The notes under the pieces are model-generated. The model did not search any database. It saw only the letters and a program-made list of their open reading frames with translations, and was not told where the DNA came from. Source: Candidatus Rifleibacteriota bacterium (lineage in GTDB: Bacteria; Muiribacteriota; Ozemobacteria; Ozemobacterales; Ozemobacteraceae). From it: a stretch of 64,000 bases of DNA. Below, in pieces: positions 16,587 through 23,110 of the stretch (within the stretch, counting starts at the first letter, position 1; every line of letters begins with the position of its first letter). The stretch lies in the NCBI GenBank assembly GCA_018818125.1, contig JAHISQ010000173.1:1-64000 (forward strand). Reading direction: 5' to 3'. Position numbers and translations under genes: made by a program.

Positions 16587-17005
16587 TTTTTATCTCCCTC
16601 AGCGGTGCGCATATTAATTTCCGGTAATACGGCGGGCCGCACTTTTATTAATTTTTCGTTTTTAATACAAACCGTTCCCTTAGGAGAGCCTGAGGGCTTA
16701 CTGACAAAGCGCGCCTGAGTCATCGAAACAGATGTAACACCACCATTTCGACCCTTACTGTGCCAGACCGCCGCAGCAGCAGCAACTTCGATCAACGTTT
16801 TATCAGGTGCAACACCACAAATCGACCGCAATAACACATGGCTTCCCGGCATACCCCTGACATGAAACCACAAATCATCAGGTGCCGCGACTTTAAGACT
16901 GATAAACTCATTATCATTGCTGGTGCGCCCGGCAATAATATAAAACCCCTCCGCCGGCTGATAAATAAATGCCTGGCGGCGCAGAGAACTTAAGTCTTCG
17001 ATCAT
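16583..17005 (-). CDS. Stand-alone NFACT-R (DUF814) RNA-binding domain protein
   Basis: A 140-aa protein consisting only of the NFACT-R domain, the C-terminal RNA-binding part of RqcH/NEMF/FbpA proteins. The hallmark DDLWFHVRGMPGSHVLLR is present (about residues 44-61), then AAAAAVWHSKGR and a C-terminal strand. Full-length RqcH acts on stalled ribosomes and tRNA; the isolated domain likely binds structured RNA or ribosomes. Nothing of the NFACT-N or HhH parts is present upstream. First gene of a two-gene operon with the EF-hand protein. Confidence 0.85.
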   Translation of the reverse strand: MIEDLSSLRRQAFIYQPAEGFYIIAGRTSNDNEFISLKVAAPDDLWFHVRGMPGSHVLLRSICGVAPDKTLIEVAAAAAVWHSKGRNGGVTSVSMTQARFVSKPSGSPKGTVCIKNEKLIKVRPAVLPEINMRTAEGDKK

Positions 17006-17023
17006 ATTTCAATCCTGCATAAA

Positions 17024-17051
17024 TTTGCACTGACCTGGCAACTAGTATAAT
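17024..17051 (+). promoter_or_regulatory. Candidate promoter of xthA
   Basis: TTTGCA (17024-17029), a 16-base spacer and TATAAT (17046-17051). The predicted leader is about 30 bases and contains the ribosome binding site GGCGGAAG. Confidence 0.45.
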
Positions 17052-17087
17052 ATAAAATTTTACTTATAACCAGCAGGCGGAAGTCCC

Positions 17088-17900
17088 ATGAAAATTGTCA
17101 CCTTCAATGTTAACGGAATCAGAGCGCGGCTGCACCAGTTGCAGCAACTAATTGAGAAACATCACCCGGACATTATTGCTGTTCAGGAAATTAAATGCGT
17201 CAACGATGCTTTTCCTTACGATGCGATCACAGAAATGGGCTATCAGGCAGAGGTTTTTGGTCAGAAAGGGCACTATGGAGTTGCACTTCTGTCGCGCCAG
17301 AAAGCGCTTAACGTGCAATATAACTTTCCTGGCAGCGACCAGCAGGCACAGCGCCGATTGATTGTTGGCACCTATATCGATGAGCAAAAACGGCCACTGA
17401 TAATACTGAACGGCTATTTTCCGCAAGGTGAAAGTCGCGACCACCCCGATAAATTTCCAGCTAAGCAAAATTTTTACGCAAATCTGCTCGACTATCTCAA
17501 ATCAGATTTTAAACCGACAGACAATCTGCTTATCGTTGGCGACATGAATGTTGCACCAACTGATCTCGACATAGGCATAGGCGAGAAGAATGCACAGCGC
17601 TGGCTAAAAGCCGGCAAATGCGCGTTTCTGCCAGAAGAACGAGAATGGCTGCATAAGCTGCTCGACTGGGGCACGCTCGACCTATATCGCGAGCTTCATC
17701 CCGAGTGCAACAAATGGTTCAGCTGGTTCGACTACCGCTCCGGGGGGTTCGAAGACGACCCAAGGCGCGGCCTGCGTATCGACCTGCTGCTGGGCACAAC
17801 TGCCCTGCAAAAACGTTGCGTCAGCGCCACGATAGACTACGAGATCAGACGCATGGAAAAGCCATCAGATCATGCACCTGTTGTAATTGAGCTCAGCTGA
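17088..17900 (+). CDS. xthA: Exodeoxyribonuclease III
   Basis: AP endonuclease / 3'-5' exonuclease of the exonuclease III family, 270 aa, acting in base-excision repair of DNA. All catalytic motifs are intact: FNVNGIRAR at the N-terminus, metal-binding Glu in VQEIK (residue 34), GDMNVAP, LRIDLLLG and the terminal SDHAPV with the Asp-His pair. The length and the NKWFSWFDYRSGGFEDD block match the E. coli-type enzyme. Monocistronic with its own promoter. Confidence 0.95.
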   Translation: MKIVTFNVNGIRARLHQLQQLIEKHHPDIIAVQEIKCVNDAFPYDAITEMGYQAEVFGQKGHYGVALLSRQKALNVQYNFPGSDQQAQRRLIVGTYIDEQKRPLIILNGYFPQGESRDHPDKFPAKQNFYANLLDYLKSDFKPTDNLLIVGDMNVAPTDLDIGIGEKNAQRWLKAGKCAFLPEEREWLHKLLDWGTLDLYRELHPECNKWFSWFDYRSGGFEDDPRRGLRIDLLLGTTALQKRCVSATIDYEIRRMEKPSDHAPVVIELS

Positions 17901-17912
17901 CTGACATTCTGA

Positions 17913-18104
17913 TCATTCGCCGTGGCAAATATCGTAATCTGGGCAACGACCTTCAGAGGTCTGGCATTCCAGAAGTCCCTGAGATTTACCGACGCAGGCG
18001 ACCTTCATACCGGTCTGTCGACGCGATTTGCGGTTAAGCTCGATCTTTTCCTTGCGTAGTTCAACAACTTCCTCGTCATTGAGTCGTTTTGCTGGATTTA
18101 ACAT
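17913..18104 (-). CDS. Small Cys-rich hypothetical protein, 63 aa
   Basis: A short protein starting MLNPAKRLNDEEVVELRKEK, with a helical basic N-terminal half and a C-terminal part holding four Cys (CVGKSQGLLECQTSEGRCPDYDICHG begins near residue 38, shown here in outline only: C-x9-C-x6-C-x5-C). The pattern suggests a small metal-binding or disulfide knuckle. A longer frame reaches 18185, but AGGAGG lies 11 bases before the ATG at 18104, which fixes the start. Family not recognised. Confidence 0.6.
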   Translation of the reverse strand: MLNPAKRLNDEEVVELRKEKIELNRKSRRQTGMKVACVGKSQGLLECQTSEGRCPDYDICHGE

Positions 18105-18231
18105 ATATCTGTAATTCCTCCTGAGTTGCATACAGTAATCAAGTCCGCATAGAGTAATCCTTTCCGGGTATTTTTTCAACATCATTCAAACAAAAAAACC
18201 AGCAAATTTCGCGAAACAGGAATGTTGAATG

Positions 18232-18240
18232 TGTTATAAT
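18232..18240 (+). promoter_or_regulatory. Extended -10 promoter of the sigma-54 activator gene
   Basis: TGTTATAAT matches TGnTATAAT. The start near 18247 would trim the first arm of the leader hairpin slightly, or the transcript may start a few bases earlier. No clear -35 box. Confidence 0.4.
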
Positions 18241-18241
18241 T

Positions 18242-18284
18242 TGTCAGCCTTCAGGCTAAAAGACTTCATTATACAGGCTGACAG
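18242..18284 (+). promoter_or_regulatory. Leader hairpins next to the activator start codon
   Basis: TGTCAGCCT (18242-18250) is the perfect complement of AGGCTGACA (18275-18283), which ends one base before the ATG at 18285, so a 9-bp hairpin can cover the ribosome-binding zone. A competing local hairpin uses AGCCT (18246-18250) with AGGCT (18252-18256). No ordinary Shine-Dalgarno is present. The two structures are mutually exclusive, which would suit a translational switch; this is inference. Confidence 0.45.
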
Positions 18285-19787
18285 ATGACAGAACTCGTGC
18301 CGCCCTTTCTCGAAGACTCTCTTGAAACCATACCATGCAAAAATTCGTGCCGCGCACTCGATTTTTTGCAGCAGATATACCATGCCGCACCAGTAGGGAT
18401 GGTCGTGGTCGATGAGAAACTTGAAATCATCAGGCTGAACAGCAAGTTTACCGCCATGCTCGGTCTTGATTCCAAATCCTGCATGGGCATAAGAATTATT
18501 AAAATTTTGCCAACCCTTGCCGCCCGGCTGACTGTACTTATAAGCAACGTTTTTTCAACCATGGCCCCCGACCCGGAAAATGAATTTTCTTTTCACCTCA
18601 ACGGCGAGCGAAAAAGCTGGTCTATAGTCGCCTATCCGGTGCGCGGCTCAGGCGAAGACAAGGCGGCCAGTCTGATAATACACGATATTACCCAACTACG
18701 CAGCACCGAAAAGAACCTTGAGGAAGCACTGAATAAGGTAAAAGCGCTCGAAGAAAAACTTCGCCAGGAGAACCAGCTGCTCAAAGTTGAGATCTCGCGG
18801 GAATCAGAAAGTTCGCACATGGTTGGCAGCAGCATGAGTTTTCGCGAATCATTGAGCCAAATCGGTCGGGTAGCACCAACTGACGCCACCGTAATGTTAA
18901 CTGGCGAAACCGGCACAGGAAAAGAACTTGCCGCGCGCGAAATTCATCGTTTGAGTCGGCGGGCCGGGCAGCCGATTATAGTTGTTAACTGTGCTGCTTT
19001 GCCGGCGAATCTTATTGAGAGCGAGCTTTTTGGGCACGAAAAAGGCTCTTTCACCGGTGCAATTGCACGCAAAATTGGACGCTTCGAAATTGCCAGTGGC
19101 GGCACTATTTTTCTCGATGAAATTGGCGAAATGCCGCTTGAGCTTCAAAGCAAACTGCTCAGAGTGCTTCAGGAGCACCAGATCGAGCGCATTGGCAGTC
19201 ACAAACTGATTGATATTGATGTTCGTGTAATAGCGGCTACCAATCGCATGCTGCATGAAGAAGTCAGAGCCGGGCGATTTCGCGAAGATCTGTTTTTCAG
19301 ACTTAACGTTTTTCCTGTACATCTGCCATCTTTGCGCGAACGAGGCAATGACATCATCGAAATCGCGAATGATTATATGAAACTTTGCACACGCAAGCAT
19401 GGTCGAAGCATTGCAAAAATCTCACCTGATTCCATTCAGCGACTGCTCAATTATAGCTGGCCCGGCAATATTAGAGAATTGCGCAATCTCGTTGAACGTG
19501 CCGTGATTTTGTGCCAATCTGACACACTTGAACTCGAAATACCTTATTCACATCAACCAACGACCATTGCGGAGCAAATTCTGCCGCCAATTCAAGCCGC
19601 CACACTCGACGAGGTGCAAAAACTGCACATTTTACGAATTCTTGAGCACGCTGCCTGGAGAATTCGCGGAGACCACGGAGCAGCCGAAATGCTTGGACTA
19701 AAGCCAACTACGCTAGAATCAAAAATGAAAAAACTTGGCATCCGCAGAAAAAATCACACCGATCAAGCAACCTTTAACGGGCACTAA
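18285..19787 (+). CDS. Sigma-54-dependent transcriptional activator (PAS-AAA+-HTH)
   Basis: A bacterial enhancer-binding protein of 500 aa. A PAS-like domain (about residues 28-140) is followed by a coiled coil (about 140-172), the AAA+ sigma-54 interaction domain (about 178-405) and a Fis-type HTH (about 455-495, GAAEMLGLKPTTLESKMKKL). Walker A is GETGTGKE (near 207), the sigma-54 contact loop is GSFTGA (near 254), Walker B is TIFLDEIGE. There is no receiver domain, so it is probably regulated by a ligand or redox signal at the PAS domain. Two sigma-54 promoters lie within 5 kb (13886 and 19828), one immediately downstream of this gene. Confidence 0.92.
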   Translation: MTELVPPFLEDSLETIPCKNSCRALDFLQQIYHAAPVGMVVVDEKLEIIRLNSKFTAMLGLDSKSCMGIRIIKILPTLAARLTVLISNVFSTMAPDPENEFSFHLNGERKSWSIVAYPVRGSGEDKAASLIIHDITQLRSTEKNLEEALNKVKALEEKLRQENQLLKVEISRESESSHMVGSSMSFRESLSQIGRVAPTDATVMLTGETGTGKELAAREIHRLSRRAGQPIIVVNCAALPANLIESELFGHEKGSFTGAIARKIGRFEIASGGTIFLDEIGEMPLELQSKLLRVLQEHQIERIGSHKLIDIDVRVIAATNRMLHEEVRAGRFREDLFFRLNVFPVHLPSLRERGNDIIEIANDYMKLCTRKHGRSIAKISPDSIQRLLNYSWPGNIRELRNLVERAVILCQSDTLELEIPYSHQPTTIAEQILPPIQAATLDEVQKLHILRILEHAAWRIRGDHGAAEMLGLKPTTLESKMKKLGIRRKNHTDQATFNGH

Positions 19788-19827
19788 CTTTTGCATCTAG
19801 AGCGCTTTTCCAGCCAATTCAACATCA

Positions 19828-19843
19828 TGGCATGCGACTTGCA
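19828..19843 (+). promoter_or_regulatory. Sigma-54 (-24/-12) promoter of RNA B
   Basis: TGGCATGCGACTTGCA matches TGGCAYG-N4-TTGCW at every specified position, with GG and GC doublets exactly 10 bases apart. With -12 at 19842 the start falls near 19854. It begins 41 bases after the activator's stop codon, and its -24 heptamer TGGCATG is identical to that of the RNA A promoter. Confidence 0.75.
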
Positions 19844-19853
19844 TATAAATAAA

Positions 19854-20065
19854 CGTCCGCATGTCATACCGCAAAAGAAAGACTCAATCAGCGATGATTA
19901 TCCTGTTCAACATAGTATTAATCTGGGTAAGATTCATGATGTTTCTCTCTGCCGTAAAACAAGCTGTCAGAACTGGTCACAACCGACAGGCCAGCTATCG
20001 CTGATAATCACACAAACAAACTTCTACCATGCGGGGGCTGTTTCGCAAAACGAAACAGCCCTTTT
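19854..20065 (+). ncRNA. Candidate structured small RNA B, sigma-54 driven
   Basis: About 212 nt between the sigma-54 promoter and a good terminator. ATCAGCGAT (19887-19895) pairs perfectly with ATCGCTGAT (19997-20005), a 9-bp helix enclosing 101 nt. Inside are hairpins AATCT/AGATT (19920-19934) and CTGTC/GACAG (19964-19989). The open frame covering 19791-20126 crosses both the promoter and the terminator and resembles nothing, so I treat the locus as non-coding. Architecture and size parallel RNA A, although I find no long shared primary sequence except CTGTCAG. Function unknown; regulation by the adjacent activator is likely. Confidence 0.55.
20035..20065 (+). terminator. Intrinsic terminator of RNA B
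   Basis: An 11-bp perfect stem (GGGCTGTTTCG / CGAAACAGCCC), 5-nt loop CAAAA, then TTTT. It could also end read-through transcripts from the activator gene. Confidence 0.85.
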
Positions 20066-20098
20066 CATGTACACACGGTTGCTGTTTATGAAAAATGG

Positions 20099-20127
20099 TT
20101 TACCAGCTAACCAAAGTGTTTTATAGT
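20099..20127 (+). promoter_or_regulatory. Promoter giving an apparently leaderless mRNA
   Basis: TTTACC (20099-20104), 17-base spacer, TATAGT (20122-20127). If the -10 box ends at -7, +1 is the A of the ATG at 20134. This agrees with the absence of any Shine-Dalgarno there. Confidence 0.5.
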
Positions 20128-20133
20128 ATTGAC

Positions 20134-20826
20134 ATGAACAAAACATTGCTTGCTCTGCTATTTCTTTTAGCGCTTACCTCCGGGCTACATGCCTGCAACC
20201 TTGGCATGCACGAATGGGAAACCTCAATGATCATTGATTTTCCTCTGGCCGGGCCATTATTACCAGCTGCCGAGGTTAATATAATAAATGACAGACTTGG
20301 GGCAAAAGACGCAAACATTCTTCTCTGGACATCCGAATCGTTTTCAGAACTTTTTTGCACAATGCTCAGCAAAAACTTACTGCCAGCACAGTGGCCAGTA
20401 AAAATACCATGGCTCTTCACCAGAGTCAGCCAATTGGACAAAACGCAGACAGATACCATGACACTGCTGGTTAACCCCTATAAATACCGGCTCAGAGTGA
20501 TGCTTTTTAAGGACAAACTTTCTGAATATCGCTGTCAACAGCTTGTAATCATGCAGGAAGGGCGCCTGCGTCTGGCACGCCCCAACGCCAGCCCTCCCCT
20601 TGCCGAGGAATACACTCCGCGCACATGGCTGTCAATATACTTTTTTGACCAGCCACTTCCCCAGCGAATCATGAGCATAACGTTTTCTCCGATATATGGG
20701 CACCCGCATGAAATCCTACTTAATCTGGAATTTATCGAAAACCTCTTGAATAACAATCTGATCCAACGCAGACCTTCAGACTACGTTTCTCAATATCCCG
20801 ACGGGTTTCCGACCCCGATCGATTAA
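20134..20826 (+). CDS. Hypothetical exported protein, 230 aa
   Basis: Not recognised. The N-terminus MNKTLLALLFLLALTSGLHAC is a signal peptide; the Cys after LHA could be a weak lipobox, though His at -2 is unusual. The mature protein has no obvious repeat or motif. The frame is open to 20095, but I choose the ATG at 20134 because the signal peptide begins there and the promoter at 20099-20127 places the transcript start on it. It precedes, and converges with, the pseudopilin genes, so a link to the secretion machine is possible but unproven. Confidence 0.65.
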   Translation: MNKTLLALLFLLALTSGLHACNLGMHEWETSMIIDFPLAGPLLPAAEVNIINDRLGAKDANILLWTSESFSELFCTMLSKNLLPAQWPVKIPWLFTRVSQLDKTQTDTMTLLVNPYKYRLRVMLFKDKLSEYRCQQLVIMQEGRLRLARPNASPPLAEEYTPRTWLSIYFFDQPLPQRIMSITFSPIYGHPHEILLNLEFIENLLNNNLIQRRPSDYVSQYPDGFPTPID

Positions 20827-20864
20827 GGCCCTGCTGGAAATTAACCTCGCGATTTCACATTTCG

Positions 20865-21242
20865 TCAAGGCGTGCGATACACGTCGTAACGTCCATGAAG
20901 ATCATATCGCTCCGGCACCACCCCTGGGAAAGTGTAGCCCCATGTCGCCGGCGCGCTATCCGTAGGATCAACCGGAAACTCAACCAGATACCTGGGTGAA
21001 CCAGCAACTAGGTCATAAACACTTGCGGTTAAAGGGTAAGAACCTTTATCCGCACGATAATCCATCAACGCTTTTTCGAACGTATGCAGATTGGCGCGCA
21101 TAATCGCGTATTTGCTCTCATTCACATAATCACCATAATATGGCACTGCAATACCAACCAACGCGGCAATAATTCCGGTTACGATTATCAGTTCAAGAAG
21201 TGTAAAGCCTTTTCGATTACCAGTCTTTGTAAAATGTTTCAT
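20865..21242 (-). CDS. Pseudopilin, GspG/PilA-like, 125 aa
   Basis: A type IV pilin-like protein. The prepilin peptidase site is G|FTLLELIIV with Glu at +5, followed by the hydrophobic N-terminal helix (IIVTGIIAALVGIAVPYYGDYV). The globular part is short, with a GspG-like alpha-helix (RANLHTFEKALMDYRADKGSYP) and a beta region ending in DVYRTP. Its start lies inside the upstream pseudopilin gene (26-base overlap), so the two are coupled. Probably a subunit of the pseudopilus of the machine encoded at 24.7-33 kb. Confidence 0.88.
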   Translation of the reverse strand: MKHFTKTGNRKGFTLLELIIVTGIIAALVGIAVPYYGDYVNESKYAIMRANLHTFEKALMDYRADKGSYPLTASVYDLVAGSPRYLVEFPVDPTDSAPATWGYTFPGVVPERYDLHGRYDVYRTP

Positions 21243-21696
21243 CTATAGCCTTATTCCATCCATTTACCCCGTCTTCAGGAAATCTTACATCGTAGACTCC
21301 TGCTGTATAGTTGATTGCCTGATGCATCTGAGATTCTACCCACACACCGTTAGCGTCGCGAATATCCCAAAAAAACTCATCGTCTGATCTCCCAAAGGGA
21401 TTGCCAACACTTCCAGCCGACAGAAAAGGACCAGTATCAGCACCATTGCGCAAAAGACCTGTAGGAATTACCTCGGTCAGACTTGCAACTGACAACGGAT
21501 ATGGATTTCCACTGCTGTTTCTGGCATTGACATAAAAATCAATTGCCCGACGCATATCAAAAAGTCTTTGTCGAAGCAATTTTTCCCGCGACTTAACCTG
21601 CACAATATCGAGGGCTGGCAATGCAAAATACGACAGAGCCATGAAAATTGTCAGAACCGTTACCAGCTCTATTAAGCTGAAGCCTCGACGTCGCAA
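21217..21696 (-). CDS. Pseudopilin, minor, 159 aa
   Basis: The prepilin site is RRRG|FSLIELVTV with Glu at +5 and a typical N-terminal helix. The globular domain (about 130 residues) is larger than in the following gene and ends in Trp; it is a minor pseudopilin by its looks. The start codon is TTG at 21696, chosen because GGAGG lies 6 bases before it and no ATG gives the leader peptide. Reads from a minus-strand promoter at 21737-21766, divergent from the zinc-ribbon gene. Confidence 0.85.
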   Translation of the reverse strand: MRRRGFSLIELVTVLTIFMALSYFALPALDIVQVKSREKLLRQRLFDMRRAIDFYVNARNSSGNPYPLSVASLTEVIPTGLLRNGADTGPFLSAGSVGNPFGRSDDEFFWDIRDANGVWVESQMHQAINYTAGVYDVRFPEDGVNGWNKAIDETFYKDW

Positions 21697-21736
21697 ATCC
21701 GACCTCCGACGATAGTCTCACCGTGCATCACCATTT

Positions 21737-21766
21737 TTTATACCCTGATTGTTGTCTGAATTGCAA
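21737..21766 (-). promoter_or_regulatory. Promoter of the pseudopilin pair
   Basis: On the minus strand TTGCAA (21766-21761), an 18-base spacer and TATAAA (21742-21737). The 5' leader is about 35 bases and holds the GGAGG site. Confidence 0.5.
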
Positions 21767-21786
21767 CAAATGCCGATATACTGACC

Positions 21787-22854
21787 ATGATGCGCCAGAA
21801 TATTCCTGCACAACCCGATAATATGCCTGAAATCGGAATTAAAGCAAGCTGCCTAAAATGTGGCAGAAACAATCCACCCACCGCAAAATTCTGCGGCGGG
21901 TGTGGCGCAATGGCCAGCGCAGACCGTTCATCAGAACAGGCCAGGATGACGTTAGAAAATATTAAATCGGGAATCCTGGCGCGTAAGAACACTGACCGGC
22001 GGGTTGATTCCAATAAAATCCATACGTTACTGACAGCTGAGAAATTCGATGAAAGGACTGCAACAACCAATTTTGCTGACAAACCGCAAAATAGAGTTTT
22101 AAAGATACTGTATAAATTGCCTCTTAAATGGCGTAAAAAACTGGCGATGGGATTGTTCGCATTCCTAACCTGCCTTGTCGTATTTTTTTTGAATGGGCTG
22201 ACATCTGCTTATCAGCCATTAGGCGCCAGGTGGCTTGATTTCAGGGCATTTCTTTCGCGCAGTTTTGAACTTAGCCATTCTGAACTTGATGATATCTTCA
22301 ACGAAGCCCTCAAAATGCCGGCTGACCCAAAACAGATTATCACCCCGCAACATGCTGATCAGATCGAAACAACTCTAAAATCAATCTTTCAAAAACCAGA
22401 CCTGAGTATTTTCCCAAACCCGTTTTTCGAGACTCCAGTCAGAGGCACATATGTAGCTGGCCATCCTGTAAATTTAAGGTTTGCAGACATTCCACCCAGT
22501 CACCCATTTTACACAGCACTGGAACCTCTACTTGAACTGGGAATAAATTTTGCAGACAAACAGAATCGAGTAAGGCCTTACGAGCCGATTACATGGAAAG
22601 ACTGGCAAAACTCAGTCGATGACCTGTTCAAGCTTCTGATGATAGACCCCGATCTGTCTGCCGAAGTCGCTACGCAGCGCCAAGGCTACATGAACAATAT
22701 TGATGTTCGCAACTGCATTGAACACCTTCGCGAAAAACTGTTCATCAAAAGCAATAAACAACTGGTCTGGAGTCAGGAAGTTTTTTACCCCGGACGTCTG
22801 GAAGCTTTTGCAGTACTCTCCTCAGTCGTTAAAGAGCTTAATACCAACGAGTAG
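21787..22854 (+). CDS. Zinc-ribbon membrane protein, hypothetical
   Basis: A 355-aa protein with an N-terminal zinc ribbon CLKCGRNNPPTAKFCGGCG (about residues 22-40), a polar linker, one TM helix (about 119-137, AMGLFAFLTCLVVFFLNG) and an extracytoplasmic domain of some 215 residues that I do not recognise. The ribbon is of the zinc_ribbon_2 type. TATACT lies only 4 bases before the ATG ATG, and there is no Shine-Dalgarno, so the mRNA may be almost leaderless with the second ATG (21790) as start. Divergent from the pseudopilins. Confidence 0.65.
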   Translation: MMRQNIPAQPDNMPEIGIKASCLKCGRNNPPTAKFCGGCGAMASADRSSEQARMTLENIKSGILARKNTDRRVDSNKIHTLLTAEKFDERTATTNFADKPQNRVLKILYKLPLKWRKKLAMGLFAFLTCLVVFFLNGLTSAYQPLGARWLDFRAFLSRSFELSHSELDDIFNEALKMPADPKQIITPQHADQIETTLKSIFQKPDLSIFPNPFFETPVRGTYVAGHPVNLRFADIPPSHPFYTALEPLLELGINFADKQNRVRPYEPITWKDWQNSVDDLFKLLMIDPDLSAEVATQRQGYMNNIDVRNCIEHLREKLFIKSNKQLVWSQEVFYPGRLEAFAVLSSVVKELNTNE

Positions 22855-22869
22855 TACAATCCCACAGAG

Positions 22870-23060
22870 AAACATACTCGCACTAAGCCACAAAGGCACG
22901 AAGAATATCATCTCGAACGAATGTGAGAGATCTCATAAACACTAGATTTCTCCCTTCGGTCGAAATGACAAAAATGGCGGTTTGGCCATGGATGGCTTTA
23001 TGCAGTTGCGACAAAGGAAAGGAGCGCAATCTGCTGAAATGACAAAAATGGGATTTTGTG
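22870..23060. repeat. Interspersed intergenic inverted repeat, TTCGAAATGACA type
   Basis: The interval between convergent genes starts with GCCACAAAGGCACGAAG (22888-22904). Then TCATCTCGAACGAATGTGAGAGATCT (in outline, 22909-22934) forms an imperfect palindrome with AGATTTCTCCCTTCGGTCGAAATGACA (ending near 22970). GAAATGACAAAAATGG occurs twice, near 22962 and 23036. These words match well-known non-coding repeats of environmental bacteria and are related to the element at 3650-3775. No gene here. Confidence 0.6.
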
Positions 23061-23110
23061 ACTTAAGTTAATGGCAGTGAGGATTAGGTGCCCCACTTTT
23101 GAGACTAGTA

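Noticed and set aside
19791..20126. Open frame of 111 codons after the activator gene
   Set aside because: It spans a sigma-54 promoter and a strong terminator, has no ribosome site and resembles nothing.
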